Shown: in pieces, positions 39,201 to 46,811 of the stretch
How the letters are laid out: each line of letters starts with the position of its first letter
How positions within the stretch are numbered: position 1 is the first letter of the stretch
The notes under the pieces: model-generated
Seen by the model: only the letters and a program-made list of their open reading frames with translations
Told to the model about the DNA's origin: nothing
Database searches by the model: none
Origin: Eumeta japonica
Lineage: Eukaryota > Arthropoda > Insecta > Lepidoptera > Psychidae
Assembly (NCBI GenBank): GCA_005406025.1
Contig: BGZK01000186.1
Coordinates: forward strand, 310,001-374,000
Direction of reading: 5' to 3'
Length of the DNA: 64,000 nucleotides
Translations under genes and position numbers: made by a program

Positions 39201-41109
39201 GCTTTTGCTGAATATATAAGTGAAAAGTCCTGTTCATTATTTCTGCCCACACCAAGGACCGTGCTCCGAAGTTGCGAAAGGAAAAGATACAAGATCCGGG
39301 CTTAACAGATATTTGTACAATGTCACTGTAACAGTAATAATAATATTTCTAACATTGGAAATGTTTTTTTGATCGCCTCATTAGGGGTTACATTTTTAGC
39401 AAAACGCGAATCGCTTTGGTATCGCGACTTCTAGGTCTAGGTAAATTACTGACATGTTTAAAAAGGCTAATGAGCAAGGACTCTGTGAAAATGAGAAAAC
39501 ATAAAAAAGTTTAGTAATTTCTTAGGTAAATAACAAAAAAAAAATAGCTAAAAATTGTCGTTTTAGGGGTTCTAAATCAATGTTAAAGATTTTCTCAATA
39601 CCTGGAATGCTTTTTTTCAATTTGTTATAATATTGAAACATTTTTGTAATTGCAATTTTTTTTTAAATGAGCAATTTCTCGATTTGTCAAAAGTGAACGG
39701 AATTACTGATATTGGTTTATAATGTTTAAAAAAATAAATTTTTACATAGCAACAGATTTAATTTGTAATTATTGAAAAGATATTTTTAAATTAGGAACAA
39801 TGTATGATTGATTTCTTTTTATTCGTTACTTTTTGTTCCTTTTGTTTTTGACTTCATTTTCAATGGAGCACGAGATCTGTGAATTTTGTAAATAACCGAC
39901 GAATGTGACTTAAACTTATGATTGTTTTAAATTTTTTTTATGTAAAAATAACACCATACAAGCAACTGTAAATTAATCATGATTAAAAATGTACTGAAAA
40001 CTTAAAAATTGGTTGTATCGTTATGTGTATTCTTGTGTATTTAAAATTGTTGAAAGTAAAGTATGTATATTTTATGGTAGCCTATATGGCTACCATAAAA
40101 CATACATACATATAATGCATGTTTTAGGATACCGAGGACAAAACGAAAACAATAGGTATACCTATATATTTTTATTACGGATGACAGGAAAACTTTCATA
40201 GGAACTATATCTAATATATTTAATATAATGGACACAAAAACAAACTCACAGAACATTGGTAATTGCAGTGGCTGAAACATTGCATGGTGATGGACAAGGA
40301 TAGCTGTACAAAAACCAAAAGGAATGCCACAACTGTTTTATCTACCTATTGTCATCTACAACGAGAATCTGACGAACTTGAAAGCGTTATGACAGTCGAT
40401 AAGTTTTATTTCAGTTCACATCTAGAATGTGTGAATATAGTCTCGTATATATTACAGCGAGCTGGCTGCTTTGAGATGAAATTGCTGTTTATCAATACTC
40501 CGTCTACCTGTTTAAATGGCCATGACTTTAATAATATTAATGGACTCCATGGAACTGACGTAGAGTGCAAGAAAAGGGCATTAACAAAGCGAAGCTATAA
40601 ATTTTATACTTCTTGGGAATTATTTCACGTAACTCTAAAGAATTTGTAGATTGGCGGTACAGTCGATTTCAATATAATATTTATCAATTTAGCAATAAAA
40701 AGTAAGTATAATTCAGAATAACTATTACGTTATTAATTAATCTTCAGAATACCCAATCGATGAAATACAAACTTGCTTAGCTTCAAATCCCTAAAAAACG
40801 CATCGCGACTGGTGTTATAATAAACGAAGTTATTTATTTGGTCAAAGAAAATTGTTGACCAATGAGTCGAGTAAATTGAATATTTTTAAAAATTCCATGT
40901 GAGACATTTAATGGCGTGATGGATGGAAGTGAAAAACAAAAATATACTCTATGGTGAAGACGTGCGATTTATGTCGTGACGCTCCGCTTCGGTCACCTTT
41001 GCGTTTTTCCAGCTTCTTTAGTAGTGAGGCTATCCTTTTACTTGAACTGGGCGCTTCCTTTACGTACACCACACACTCGTTGTTGTCGTGTTTCGTCAAA
41101 TGAAACCAT
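21113..41109 (-). CDS. ABHD12: ABHD12-like serine hydrolase (lysophosphatidylserine lipase family), nine coding exons
   Basis: Assembled from nine GC-richer segments bounded by AG/GT with matching phases (68, 119, 114, 141, 93, 123, 155, 168 and 132 nt), giving about 370 residues; human ABHD12 has 398. Order: a short cytoplasmic N-terminus, a membrane helix at about 23-46, oxyanion motif CHGN at 146-149, DYRGYGDS at 176-183, nucleophile Ser218 in WGHSLG, ILESPF in exon 7, the acid loop LHAQDD with Asp317 the expected acid, and His356 in LGHKW. Family members are ER-membrane lipases acting on lysophosphatidylserine and monoacylglycerols. All triad residues are intact, so it should be active. 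Exon 1 is the least certain part. The stop is TGA at 21113-21115; see the extension entry. The orthology call is by motif and collinearity, without a search; ABHD12B is the alternative name. Confidence 0.92.
22680..23880 (+). pseudogene. mariner-family transposase relic, group B, in ABHD12-like intron 8
   Basis: The frame starts near 22705 (MKLTQKYFRANIFYDFK). After a 1-nt shift it continues LQNAFGREAPYLSVVRRWYA, the SLHDEIR and PSTAV blocks, and RSITYKEIRRHLGIS (paired helix-turn-helix). The catalytic parts are DIVTGDEIWIY, HHDNTSPHIANKT and HPVFSSDLAL followed by a stop. The three catalytic acids survive, but the second and third are 91 nt apart, not a multiple of three, so the frame is broken between them. 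At least three stops or shifts are visible. It lies opposite in orientation to the host gene. Confidence 0.9.
24609..24776 (-). CDS. ABHD12: ABHD12-like exon 8 (catalytic acid)
   Basis: Acceptor TTTTTTGCAG; the donor is a weaker GTTGAT. It encodes VTWLPYYDATFVEPF, KSDEYLRNVNTLPILILHA and QDDVIVPYVVGLK. The second Asp of QDD (317) is the expected catalytic acid by alignment to LLILHAEDDPVVP. The frame stays open past the donor, but that continuation (YIYIYKYE...) is not protein-like. Confidence 0.94.
24777..26549. other. ABHD12-like intron 7, AT-rich
   Basis: No exon or transposon recognised. 26200-26440 is less AT-rich and contains CTGCAGATCGGACCACTACC; it may be a retroelement remnant, but I cannot assign it. 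The open frames at 25597-25863 and 26204-26428 are leucine/phenylalanine-rich AT artefacts. Confidence 0.5.
26550..26704 (-). CDS. ABHD12: ABHD12-like exon 7
   Basis: Acceptor AATATTTTAG and donor GTAATG. It encodes TGISSHLVGNLKELC, then NGLILESPFNNMADEVAEHP. The LILESPF.N block is diagnostic of the ABHD12 group. The exon ends in phase 0 after Lys271. Confidence 0.93.
27286..27408 (-). CDS. ABHD12: ABHD12-like exon 6 (nucleophile elbow)
   Basis: Acceptor AATTGTCAG and donor GTATGA. It encodes GYGDSTNVKPTEKGLVEDS, an amphipathic helix, and FVWGHSLG, the GxSxG nucleophile elbow. The serine is residue 218 of the assembled protein. Intron 5, upstream of it, hosts the BEL/Pao insertion. Confidence 0.95.
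27409..28470. other. ABHD12-like intron 5, part upstream of the retrotransposon insertion
   Basis: AT-rich, no recognised feature. The plus-strand frame at 27172-27429 is a shadow of exon 6. Confidence 0.5.
28480..30420 (+). pseudogene. BEL/Pao LTR retrotransposon pol fragment
   Basis: Plus-strand, frameshifted remains of a BEL/Pao polyprotein in typical order. The RNase H region is SIPTLEVQAA and FYWTDGKTVVAWLKN, then WRWVPTKGNVADDATR and RWYNGPKFL. The integrase zinc region is HHAGAEAIINECRQH. The integrase core is AVHLEIAASL and IWSDNGTDL. The C-terminal domain is MFWSRWLREYLPELQHRR and VDDIVLIADN. Many stops, frameshifts and internal losses make it dead. It sits in intron 5, antisense to the host gene. 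The upstream gag, protease and RT are absent. Family assignment is from motif recognition. Confidence 0.88.
30498..30705 (+). repeat. possible 3' LTR of the BEL/Pao element
   Basis: Immediately after the pol remains, TGTGGCGGGGGAGG begins a segment ending soon after an AATAAA at about 30664. A G-rich TGTGGCGGGG start with a late poly-A signal fits BEL/Pao LTRs. No 5' LTR copy is present to confirm the limits. Confidence 0.4.
31161..31253 (-). CDS. ABHD12: ABHD12-like exon 5
   Basis: Acceptor TAATTGCAG and donor GTAATG. It encodes GNSNSRGAHHRIKLYQFFQK and then MGFHTIAFDYRG. These match the GNAGTRG..HRVELY and VVTFDYRG blocks of ABHD12. Phase joins exons 4 and 6 through split Gly codons. Confidence 0.93.
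32039..32179 (-). CDS. ABHD12: ABHD12-like exon 4 (oxyanion strand)
   Basis: Acceptor TTTCTCAG and donor GTAATT. It opens with GVWHILPQEVYEKLKD and ends PVVLYCHG, the strand and His-Gly turn that form the oxyanion hole of the alpha/beta-hydrolase fold. It corresponds to GVWHTVP ... PIILYLHG in the human protein. Confidence 0.93.
32924..33037 (-). CDS. ABHD12: ABHD12-like exon 3
   Basis: Acceptor TTTTTCAG and donor GTAATG. It encodes VQWPLHTNFEEPASSGLNGT and RNLSIEYYSKIDKCPIKIG. The block GLNGTRN corresponds to GLNHTCN/GLNHTRN in ABHD12, a lumenal segment before the hydrolase core, with an NGT glycosylation sequon. Confidence 0.9.
34276..34394 (-). CDS. ABHD12: ABHD12-like exon 2 (membrane anchor)
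   Basis: Acceptor TTTTCACAG and donor GTAAGG. It encodes LFLFGATVTTGIFIFHVAV, a hydrophobic helix, then PLIFKYSESFRRGLIFANF. This matches the position and style of the single transmembrane segment and following 'R..LIFLNFV' of ABHD12 proteins. Confidence 0.88.
35099..36378 (+). pseudogene. mariner-family element, group C copy 1, in ABHD12-like intron 1
   Basis: Bounded by TA on both sides (35097-35098 and 36379-36380). The left end reads CATGGCACTAGAAGTTTCTG; the right end is GAAATTTTCAGAGCACTCTATG. Inside are broken transposase frames: LTRLRTAFKDEAPCKMT, HPSTIVNNKNIDAV, FLNKTEHVAPVALENCHTMN, LPHNNFSC (second catalytic block altered from HHDN), NSAYSPDLAQYDFF and CFQNWIIHVKKCIYANGEYF. Multiple stops and shifts. 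Copies 2 and 3 are at 51357 and 59278. Confidence 0.88.
36719..36880 (+). mobile_element. short MITE, 'CACGAAACTCTG' family, diverged copy
   Basis: Aligns along its length with the better copy at 48901-49060 (reverse orientation). It starts ACAATGTATGAAACGCTG; then come GTGAATGATGCAATACGCAG, CTCCCCGACCC, ATTGCAATGCTTTTGTGACT and CACAGCGGTAG. The inverted ends are worn. It is non-coding and lies in ABHD12-like intron 1. Confidence 0.6.
38011..39397. repeat. diverged direct repeats at 38011-38056 and 39352-39397 bounding a GC-richer segment
   Basis: The two 46-base blocks (GCATTGAAAATGTTTTATTT and ACATTGGAAATGTTTTTTTG, both continuing TTGATC..C...AGGG.TACA.ATTTT) agree at roughly three of four positions in the same orientation. 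Between them, 38500-39310 is unusually GC-rich, with CpG-rich frames on both strands (LKSASDPNLSLAPSLRHNFN on minus, LQDLNREAFAEYISEKS on plus) that I cannot identify. This may be an old element with terminal direct repeats, or a duplicated segment. Confidence 0.35.
40061..40109. repeat. near-perfect inverted repeat (hairpin)
   Basis: Two 22-base arms (left 40061-40082, right 40088-40109) around a 5-base TATAT centre. The core arms are ATTTTATGGTAGCC and GGCTACCATAAAA, flanked by GTATGTAT and CATACATAC. The transcript would fold strongly. It lies inside ABHD12-like intron 1. It could be a MITE core or a small hairpin RNA; the loop is short for a microRNA precursor. Confidence 0.7.
40263..40649 (+). 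other. 128-codon open frame overlapping a dispersed repeat, not called as a gene
   Basis: The frame runs from MQWLKHCMVMDKDSCTKTKR to a TAG. No domain is recognised, and 40437-40540 is a copy of the repeat at 5490-5640. It lies in the minus-strand gene's intron 1. Length alone is modest support. Confidence 0.2.
41042..41109 (-). CDS. ABHD12: ABHD12-like exon 1 (proposed start exon)
   Basis: ATG at 41107-41109 in the context AAATATGG opens MVSFDETRQQRVCGVRKGSA. A GTAAAAG donor follows after two bases of codon 23. Those two bases (AA) plus the G that opens exon 2 complete a Lys codon, so the phase fits exactly. The residues are basic, as expected before a membrane helix. Another frame is also open through this island (it includes EAPSSSKRIASLLKKLEKRK) but has no good donor in the right phase. 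Intron 1 is 6.6 kb and holds a mariner and a MITE. Confidence 0.5.
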
Positions 41110-42435
41110 ATTTTTATGTATTTTATTTCAAGTAGAATTTCACTTAATTGCAATGACGATCCAAACCAACCAACAATCTGACGTAGAACAAATATAGATT
41201 TAGTACTTTCAAAATACGTCGACGATATGTAGTCTAAAACTTTCGTGACATCAGTTATTATCCACCAATCATCGTTTTCAAACTAAATAAACTAGCACCA
41301 ATTTTAGTGATTGCAGGGAACACACATAAATAATATTAAGAAAATAAATGCTACAATATGTAATTTTAATTCTTGTTTCCAATATATTGATGTTATAAAA
41401 TATTCAATGGAAATGAAGCGATTTTTTATACAATTTTTAAAAGGCAAACAAGCATGTGGGCCACTAGAGAGTTGATGGTTATCGCCGTTCATGAACACCC
41501 ACAACCCCAGAGGAGTCACCAGTGAGTCGTCGACCCTTTAGAGAAAAGTACGCTTTTTTCTTAAAGACCCACTTGTCAAAGTTCATTGGGAATATCGCCG
41601 ATTGTAGATCATTCCCAACTTTTACAGTACATGGCAGAGAAATGGGCATTAAACGTACGATGGCAGAACGCCATTCACCAAGATGGTGCCGACGGTGCGA
41701 AACGATGATGTAAATATGTGGCGGGTATAAGGTGAAAAGGGTTTTTCAGTGCACTACCCATAGTATGTGATAAAGCATATAATAAAAATGCTACATCTCG
41801 TCGGAAGTTCGAAGGGTCGAGGTGGTCGCGTACTACAGGGTCTCTGACATTTTCAGACGCTCGATGCTAGATGCGGTTTAAAGACAATGTCGCAATCTTC
41901 TAAGATTTTTACAAGGTAGTTTTACTTTAACTCTCTAGAATAAAGCGGAAAGAACGTTGGTCGATGTGCCGACGTTATGAATCCCGATACTCGGTGCGAG
42001 ATCTTGATGGGGATGCTTCCAGGGAGAGGAGGGGGATTTTAAGTTTCTCATTTTAAGATTTACTCCCGATCATTAATGTCTCAAATATTTTAAGCAAGAT
42101 AGATATTAACAGAATAAAATGTTTCATATCTTTCCTAGGATCCCATGACAAATCGTATTTTTTATACATATAAATCTTTCGCAATGAAACGAATATTATT
42201 TTTAAATTAAAAAGTTAAGCATATTGACGCTTTATTCAATATTTTCGTTTTTTAAGGTCTCTAAATAAAGGTGTTATCTTTGAGCTCTCGGAACATAAGA
42301 CGGTCCGCATATTTCTATTGTTTATAATTCGAAAACTTTTTAAGAAACACTGGTTCACGCTTGTAGATCTATTAGCTTTTGCCTGCGGCTCCGCCCGCAT
42401 AGACGCAAAAAGATGAAAATGTTTTGATCAGTATT
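41110..42435. other. 5' flank of the ABHD12-like gene and unclassified repeat-like DNA
   Basis: The minus-strand gene's promoter should lie within 41110-41500, but I see no clear core elements. 41530-42040 is moderately GC-rich (includes CGCCATTCACCAAGATGG and CGACGTTATGAATCCCGA) and resembles the 3' part of lepidopteran retroelements in style. I cannot place it in a family. Confidence 0.3.
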
Positions 42436-42662
42436 TGTGTAAAACCTGTTCTCTGTGAGCATCTACGTCGCGAAAATATTAACTATGACAAATTTCAAAT
42501 CAATCACACCTATAGTTTTGGAGATCTTATAAAATGATAATTTGTTTAATAAAATTTGCGAAAAATTCTTGGTTAGTGAGCTTCTACGTCCCGAAAAAAG
42601 TAACCACACCGAATTTCAAGTCCATCAGACTTACAGTTTTGGAGATCTAGTAATAAGTTAGT
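42436..42662 (+). repeat. tandem duplication of a ~118-bp repeat ending in a GTCA microsatellite
   Basis: Two successive units share GTGAGC(A/T)TCTACGTC, then CGAAAA, then AATTTCAA(A/G)TC(A/C)ATCA, and TA(T/C)AGTTTTGGAGATCT. They are offset by about 118 bases and diverged by roughly a fifth. (GTCA)n follows at 42663-42683. The upstream phrase CCTGCGGCTCCGCCCGC is typical of lepidopteran repeat ends. It is an interspersed repeat and not a gene. Confidence 0.65.
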
Positions 42663-42689
42663 TAGTCAGTCAGTCAGTCAGTCGGTGGG

Positions 42690-43990
42690 ATTTCGCTTAT
42701 ATATAGAAATGAAAACCAATGTCTTTCAGATCTTCGTACATCATTGTTACATACTTAATTATTGTCCATTATTGATAAGTGGATGTCATTCTTTTACCGG
42801 CCAATCACGTTATCATTGAAGTTGTCAAAACAATAGCATAAAAAAAAGGTTATAAATTGATGTCGAACCCAGAAAAGCGAGAATACGATCAAAATCTGAA
42901 TCGATAGCAGAGTCGGAATTGGAACCGAGACTGATATTACAAAGGGAGCCGAAATAGAAACAAAAACAGTGATTCTGACCGCGATAAGAATTAAATGTGA
43001 AATCAATAACGAGACTGATACGGGTCGACACAAAATATTAAAGAGCTTATTTTGTGTACAAAGAGACAGTCTCTGCTAGAAATAAAATAAAATGAATTTG
43101 TCATTAACCATTTAAAATATACATTGTATGTAAGCGGCATCTTGTGTCAGAATATGACAAATCACTGACAAGAAACAAATGTTCTTAATGAAAGTCTCAA
43201 GGTGTCGCTAGTCTTTTTTAATATTAGGTAGTAACCTGCATTATGTGTAAATATCTCAATTAAATCACATACACTGTTTTTATTTGTATCGTGGTAATAG
43301 AGTTATTGATGGAAAATTAAAAAAAATAAATGAAAATAAATACAATATAAAAGTTAGATGGCCTTTGATATAAAATTAACAGTAAAGGGTTGCCTATTTT
43401 TTAATTAGGTACGTCGCAAATGTAAAGAGCCTAAATAATTAAAATATAAATAATAGTATTAGTAAGTATTAGTAGTAACAACGTTGATTTTTTCTTCAAC
43501 AGGCAGTAAATAAACGAAGCACAAGTACACCGACCCCGATTAAAAATTTGAGCTTTTGCAGTGTGGCCATTAGCGGTATTGGTAATAACCATTTGAACTT
43601 GAACAAGTGGTTTACCTGAATCATATACAACTTCTATTAAAATGTCTAGTTAATGTCAGATAAGAAAAATTTTATGCATAATCGTCAAGGTTTAGAGAAC
43701 ATTTAAAATATACTGTGTTATGCGATTGAAGACTTTTGTTTTATCGCAATTGTGCAGTGTAATGCAGTTAAATGCTTTCGTTATGCAAAAAAAAAGTGAC
43801 TAAGAACGTATTTTACATTTATTACATTTTATTATTGTTACTTTATTTACATAGCGGCGTCATCGAGAAATCTTCAATACTCAGACAATAGCATCGACGC
43901 GTTCATTAAGGCAAATATACTATAATGCCTAGGAGGCGTTCTTTATAATAATCTTATACAATTACAGATTAAATTCATTTAAAAACTCGC
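42690..43990. other. AT-rich stretch, nothing recognised
   Basis: The overlapping frames at 42794-43033 (-) translate a degenerate purine-rich sequence and have no family features. No splice-consistent exon was seen. Confidence 0.5.
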
Positions 43991-43997
43991 AGTTCCT

Positions 43998-44359
43998 AAT
44001 GTAACGGTCTTTTCACGTTTCTCGATGTTGTTGAAGAAGAAGCACGACAAACACGACATCAGCGCAGTAATTTTTCTGCTGAGTCTAAAGATGTGAATAA
44101 TCTCTTTTATTGTCAAAAAAAAGCACCTAAAGAAAAAAATTAAACGAGTTAGAAAAAAGTTAGCTAAAAATAGAATAATTAGAAATTGGAATGTCTTAAT
44201 TTTATTTCTAAGTTATATATTTCTGTGAAAAGTGTCAGCATAAAATTTATTAAAATAGTCGAAGTAAACGCCGCTGGCGACTTCAGGACTTACATACCTA
44301 ACGAAGAATTACGTGAAAATCTTACGTTCCAAAGCACGACGGCTTTGGAACGTCATAAG
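43998..44359 (+). pseudogene. candidate coding remnant or exon pair, unidentified
   Basis: Two protein-like stretches occur close together. About 43998-44142 reads LDVVEEEARQTRHQRSNFSA and ESKDVNNLFYCQKKAPK before a TAA. A lysine-rich stretch (KKKIKRVRKKLAKNRIIRN) overlaps in another frame. 44260-44359 reads EVNAAGDFRTYIPNEELREN and LTFQSTTALERHK before a GTAAGG donor, with an AG acceptor candidate at 44257. The second block contains a perfect 11-bp hairpin (44325-44352). It could be host exons or a decayed transposon ORF. I do not recognise a family. Confidence 0.3.
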
Positions 44360-44454
44360 GTAAGGGAATGTGCGGGGCCTTCAATAAAAGTGAGAATTAG
44401 TACGTTGCAGGTAACTTTTATTAAATGTTTTTTTTTTCGTCATAGTTTCATTCA

Positions 44455-45475
44455 TTTAGCATAATACATTTCGCAAACCTTTATTCCACGCTTAAAATTC
44501 CTTTCTTAAAAAACTCTTCATCTTGAGCACCTAAAAATTCCAGGACAGCAGCAACTATTGCTTTATAATTAACGGATCTCTGTCCTTTCAGATGTTCTAT
44601 CAACCTTGGAAATAGAAATCATTAGGGACAAGTATTTCGAAGCCTAGATATAGGCGGACCTGTGGAGTTAAGGCATTCCTTTGACAGACTCAAAGAATTT
44701 TCGCTAATTTGCTTCAACGTTTCTTTTGATTCTCGTTACGCGTTCTCGTTTTATTCGTTTTTCATACAAAGAGCCCGTAACAGTAGCTTCACGGTCGAGA
44801 TATTGTATTGACCAACTCTTCCTTGTGTCAGAAAAGAGAGCTCATGATCTTTCCGGTAGAACGACTCACCTTAAATTTCTTAGGGGTTGGAGACGATAGT
44901 CTTTTCCAAGACGGACTGTAATTTTGTTTCTGGGTCGTAATAGTGAAGTCACTTTTCATCCATGGTTGTAAATCGAGTCACAAAACCATCGGAATCTTGT
45001 TGTAGCAATTCCCAGGAAGCTTGAGAAATGTTCAACCTGATTTGTTTTCGTGCATCGGTAAGCATTGTAAGGACCCGACACTCGGATACGTCCTCCATCC
45101 CCAAACGTTCGTGTAAAATGCTATGCACACTACCAGTAAAAGTCTTTGTTTCTTCGGCTTAAAACGTACCGTGACACGACGCTCTGCTAAAACTATTTTT
45201 TCGACTTTTTTACCATTTCTTTGGTCACTGCCGCTGTTGGGCGACCCGACTGAGGGTCACATTTGATGGATGTCCTTCCACGTTTAAATTCGGCTCACCA
45301 ACGGACAACTGTAGTATATGGTTAAGCATTTGCTTCAAAAGTATCCTGTATTGATTAACTTGTTCTGAAATGAAATTTTTCAAGCACAGATACCTAAAAT
45401 AAACGCGCGTAATTGATTTTTTCCATTTTCAACACACACTACGAGAGACTGCAATCAAAATACTTCCATTTTTAA
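44455..45475 (-). pseudogene. mariner-family transposase relic, group D
   Basis: Minus-strand reading starts at ATG 45426 (MEKINYARLF), then STVVRWASRI-like, KKVEKIVLAERRVTVRF, GMEDVSE and LTDARKQIRLNISQASWELL. The first catalytic block is GFVTRFTTMDEK, followed by HYYDPETKLQS. The C-terminus reads IEHLKGQRSVNYKAIVAAVL and EFFKKGILSVE. Stops and shifts are frequent, and the segment with the second and third catalytic acids is missing or scrambled. The terminal inverted repeats were not resolved. Confidence 0.85.
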
Positions 45476-46638
45476 AAAACAAAAGATATCCAAATTATTT
45501 TTTTTTTAAATATAACCAGTGTTTTAGATTTACCAGACAGTAATTACTTTTTTTGATTGCAAAGAGTTTGTAACCCATTCTCACTTTATAGTGAAAGTCC
45601 TTCGTATCTATATATTAATAATGTTATTTTGTGACGGTTTTCTTGTGCCTAAATATAAAACTTGACAAAAAAAAACATATACTTGGACATGACTTCATAA
45701 AGTAAGACTTCGTAATTTATTTAGCCTCATTTTTCTCAACCATTAAATGAAACAAGTGTGCGACAAGCATTCCAATGCTACTTACTCACTGTTCATGTTA
45801 ACCGATATTATTTTTTTTGTGCTACACAAAATTAAAGTCTATTACAAGCAAATTTGGTTTAAATTTCACTAGCGGGGTAAAAGTTTTAACTTTGAATTTC
45901 GATTAAACAGGTACAATACACCGGAAGCTATTTGTCTATGATCCGGCCGCGCGGCGGAAGTCAGTCACGTTCCAAATTCAAATACAGCCAATTATATGTC
46001 AGTCCGATAAAAGAAGTCGGACAATAAAGTCGTATCCCGGGGTCGTGATTTGCTTAATCTGCGAACGAACGATACGGTTTAATTTTTTTATTGGATTAGT
46101 GACTTTGATTGTTCACTTTTTATTGTAAGAATATAAAAAGGTCTAAAAGCAATGGGGACTGTAAATAATGTAGACGTTGTGAAGTTACCTTGTAATAATT
46201 ACATATATTTTGTGGTATCTATGCTAATTGTGTGATTGTTAACCTTCCACTATAAAAATTAAATAGTTTTCATAAATTTAGAATTTATTATTTTCAGTCT
46301 GCTTTTCGAATATCTCGTTTTCATCAGATCTTGACGTTTTAGGGTCTATTTTGACAATTCTGGATGGTATCTATGTGTCTTTATGCATGAGGGTATGTTT
46401 ACGTAAGCCTCTCATAACTTTTGAAACATTAAGTAGTCGATCGAAACACAGTTTCTGACATTCCAAGGTGGTTTTTTAATTTAGAGTTCCCAAAACGTTA
46501 AACTTATTTCTCCCAGCAAATTTTGAGAAAGTTGAAACATAAAATTTGTCGTAAAGTATTTTTTTTTAAATAACTTTTAGACTACCCTACCGATTGACAC
46601 CAAAATGTAATCAGCTCTTTTACGCAAATAGTTGCACG
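45476..46638. other. AT-rich stretch, nothing recognised
   Basis: No frame, repeat copy or splice chain found. A short GC-rich piece at 45940-46060 (GATCCGGCCGCGCGGCGGAA) has no coding frame. Confidence 0.5.
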
Positions 46639-46646
46639 ATTGCCGT

Positions 46647-46803
46647 CAGTGGCGGCGCTAGGCGTCGTCGACGTCGGCGACCGCCGACGGCCTCGCGCCT
46701 GAAGGGACCTCGCAAACAAAAAAGTTTTGCCTACAAGTTATTAAAAAGAGACCTCGCAAACCTGATGTCGCCGACGTCCACGGGTGGTGTAGCGCCGCCA
46801 CTG
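46647..46803. mobile_element. hAT-type MITE with perfect 8-bp target duplication
   Basis: The 157-bp element starts CAGTGGCGGCGCTA and ends TAGCGCCGCCACTG, a perfect 14-bp terminal inverted repeat. GACGTCGGCGAC is also inverted further in. It is flanked on both sides by ATTGCCGT (46639-46646 and 46804-46811), an exact 8-bp duplication as made by hAT transposases. Inside, ACCTCGCAAAC occurs twice directly. It encodes no protein; the open frame crossing it is a by-product. The perfect duplication suggests a fairly young insertion. Confidence 0.92.
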
Positions 46804-46811
46804 ATTGCCGT

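Noticed and set aside
40263..40649. 128-codon plus frame as a nested gene in intron 1
   Set aside because: It overlaps a dispersed repeat also present at 5490-5640 and has no recognisable domain.
42794..43033. Two overlapping serine/isoleucine-rich frames on minus
   Set aside because: They translate a degenerate purine-rich plus strand, overlap each other, and have no domain features.
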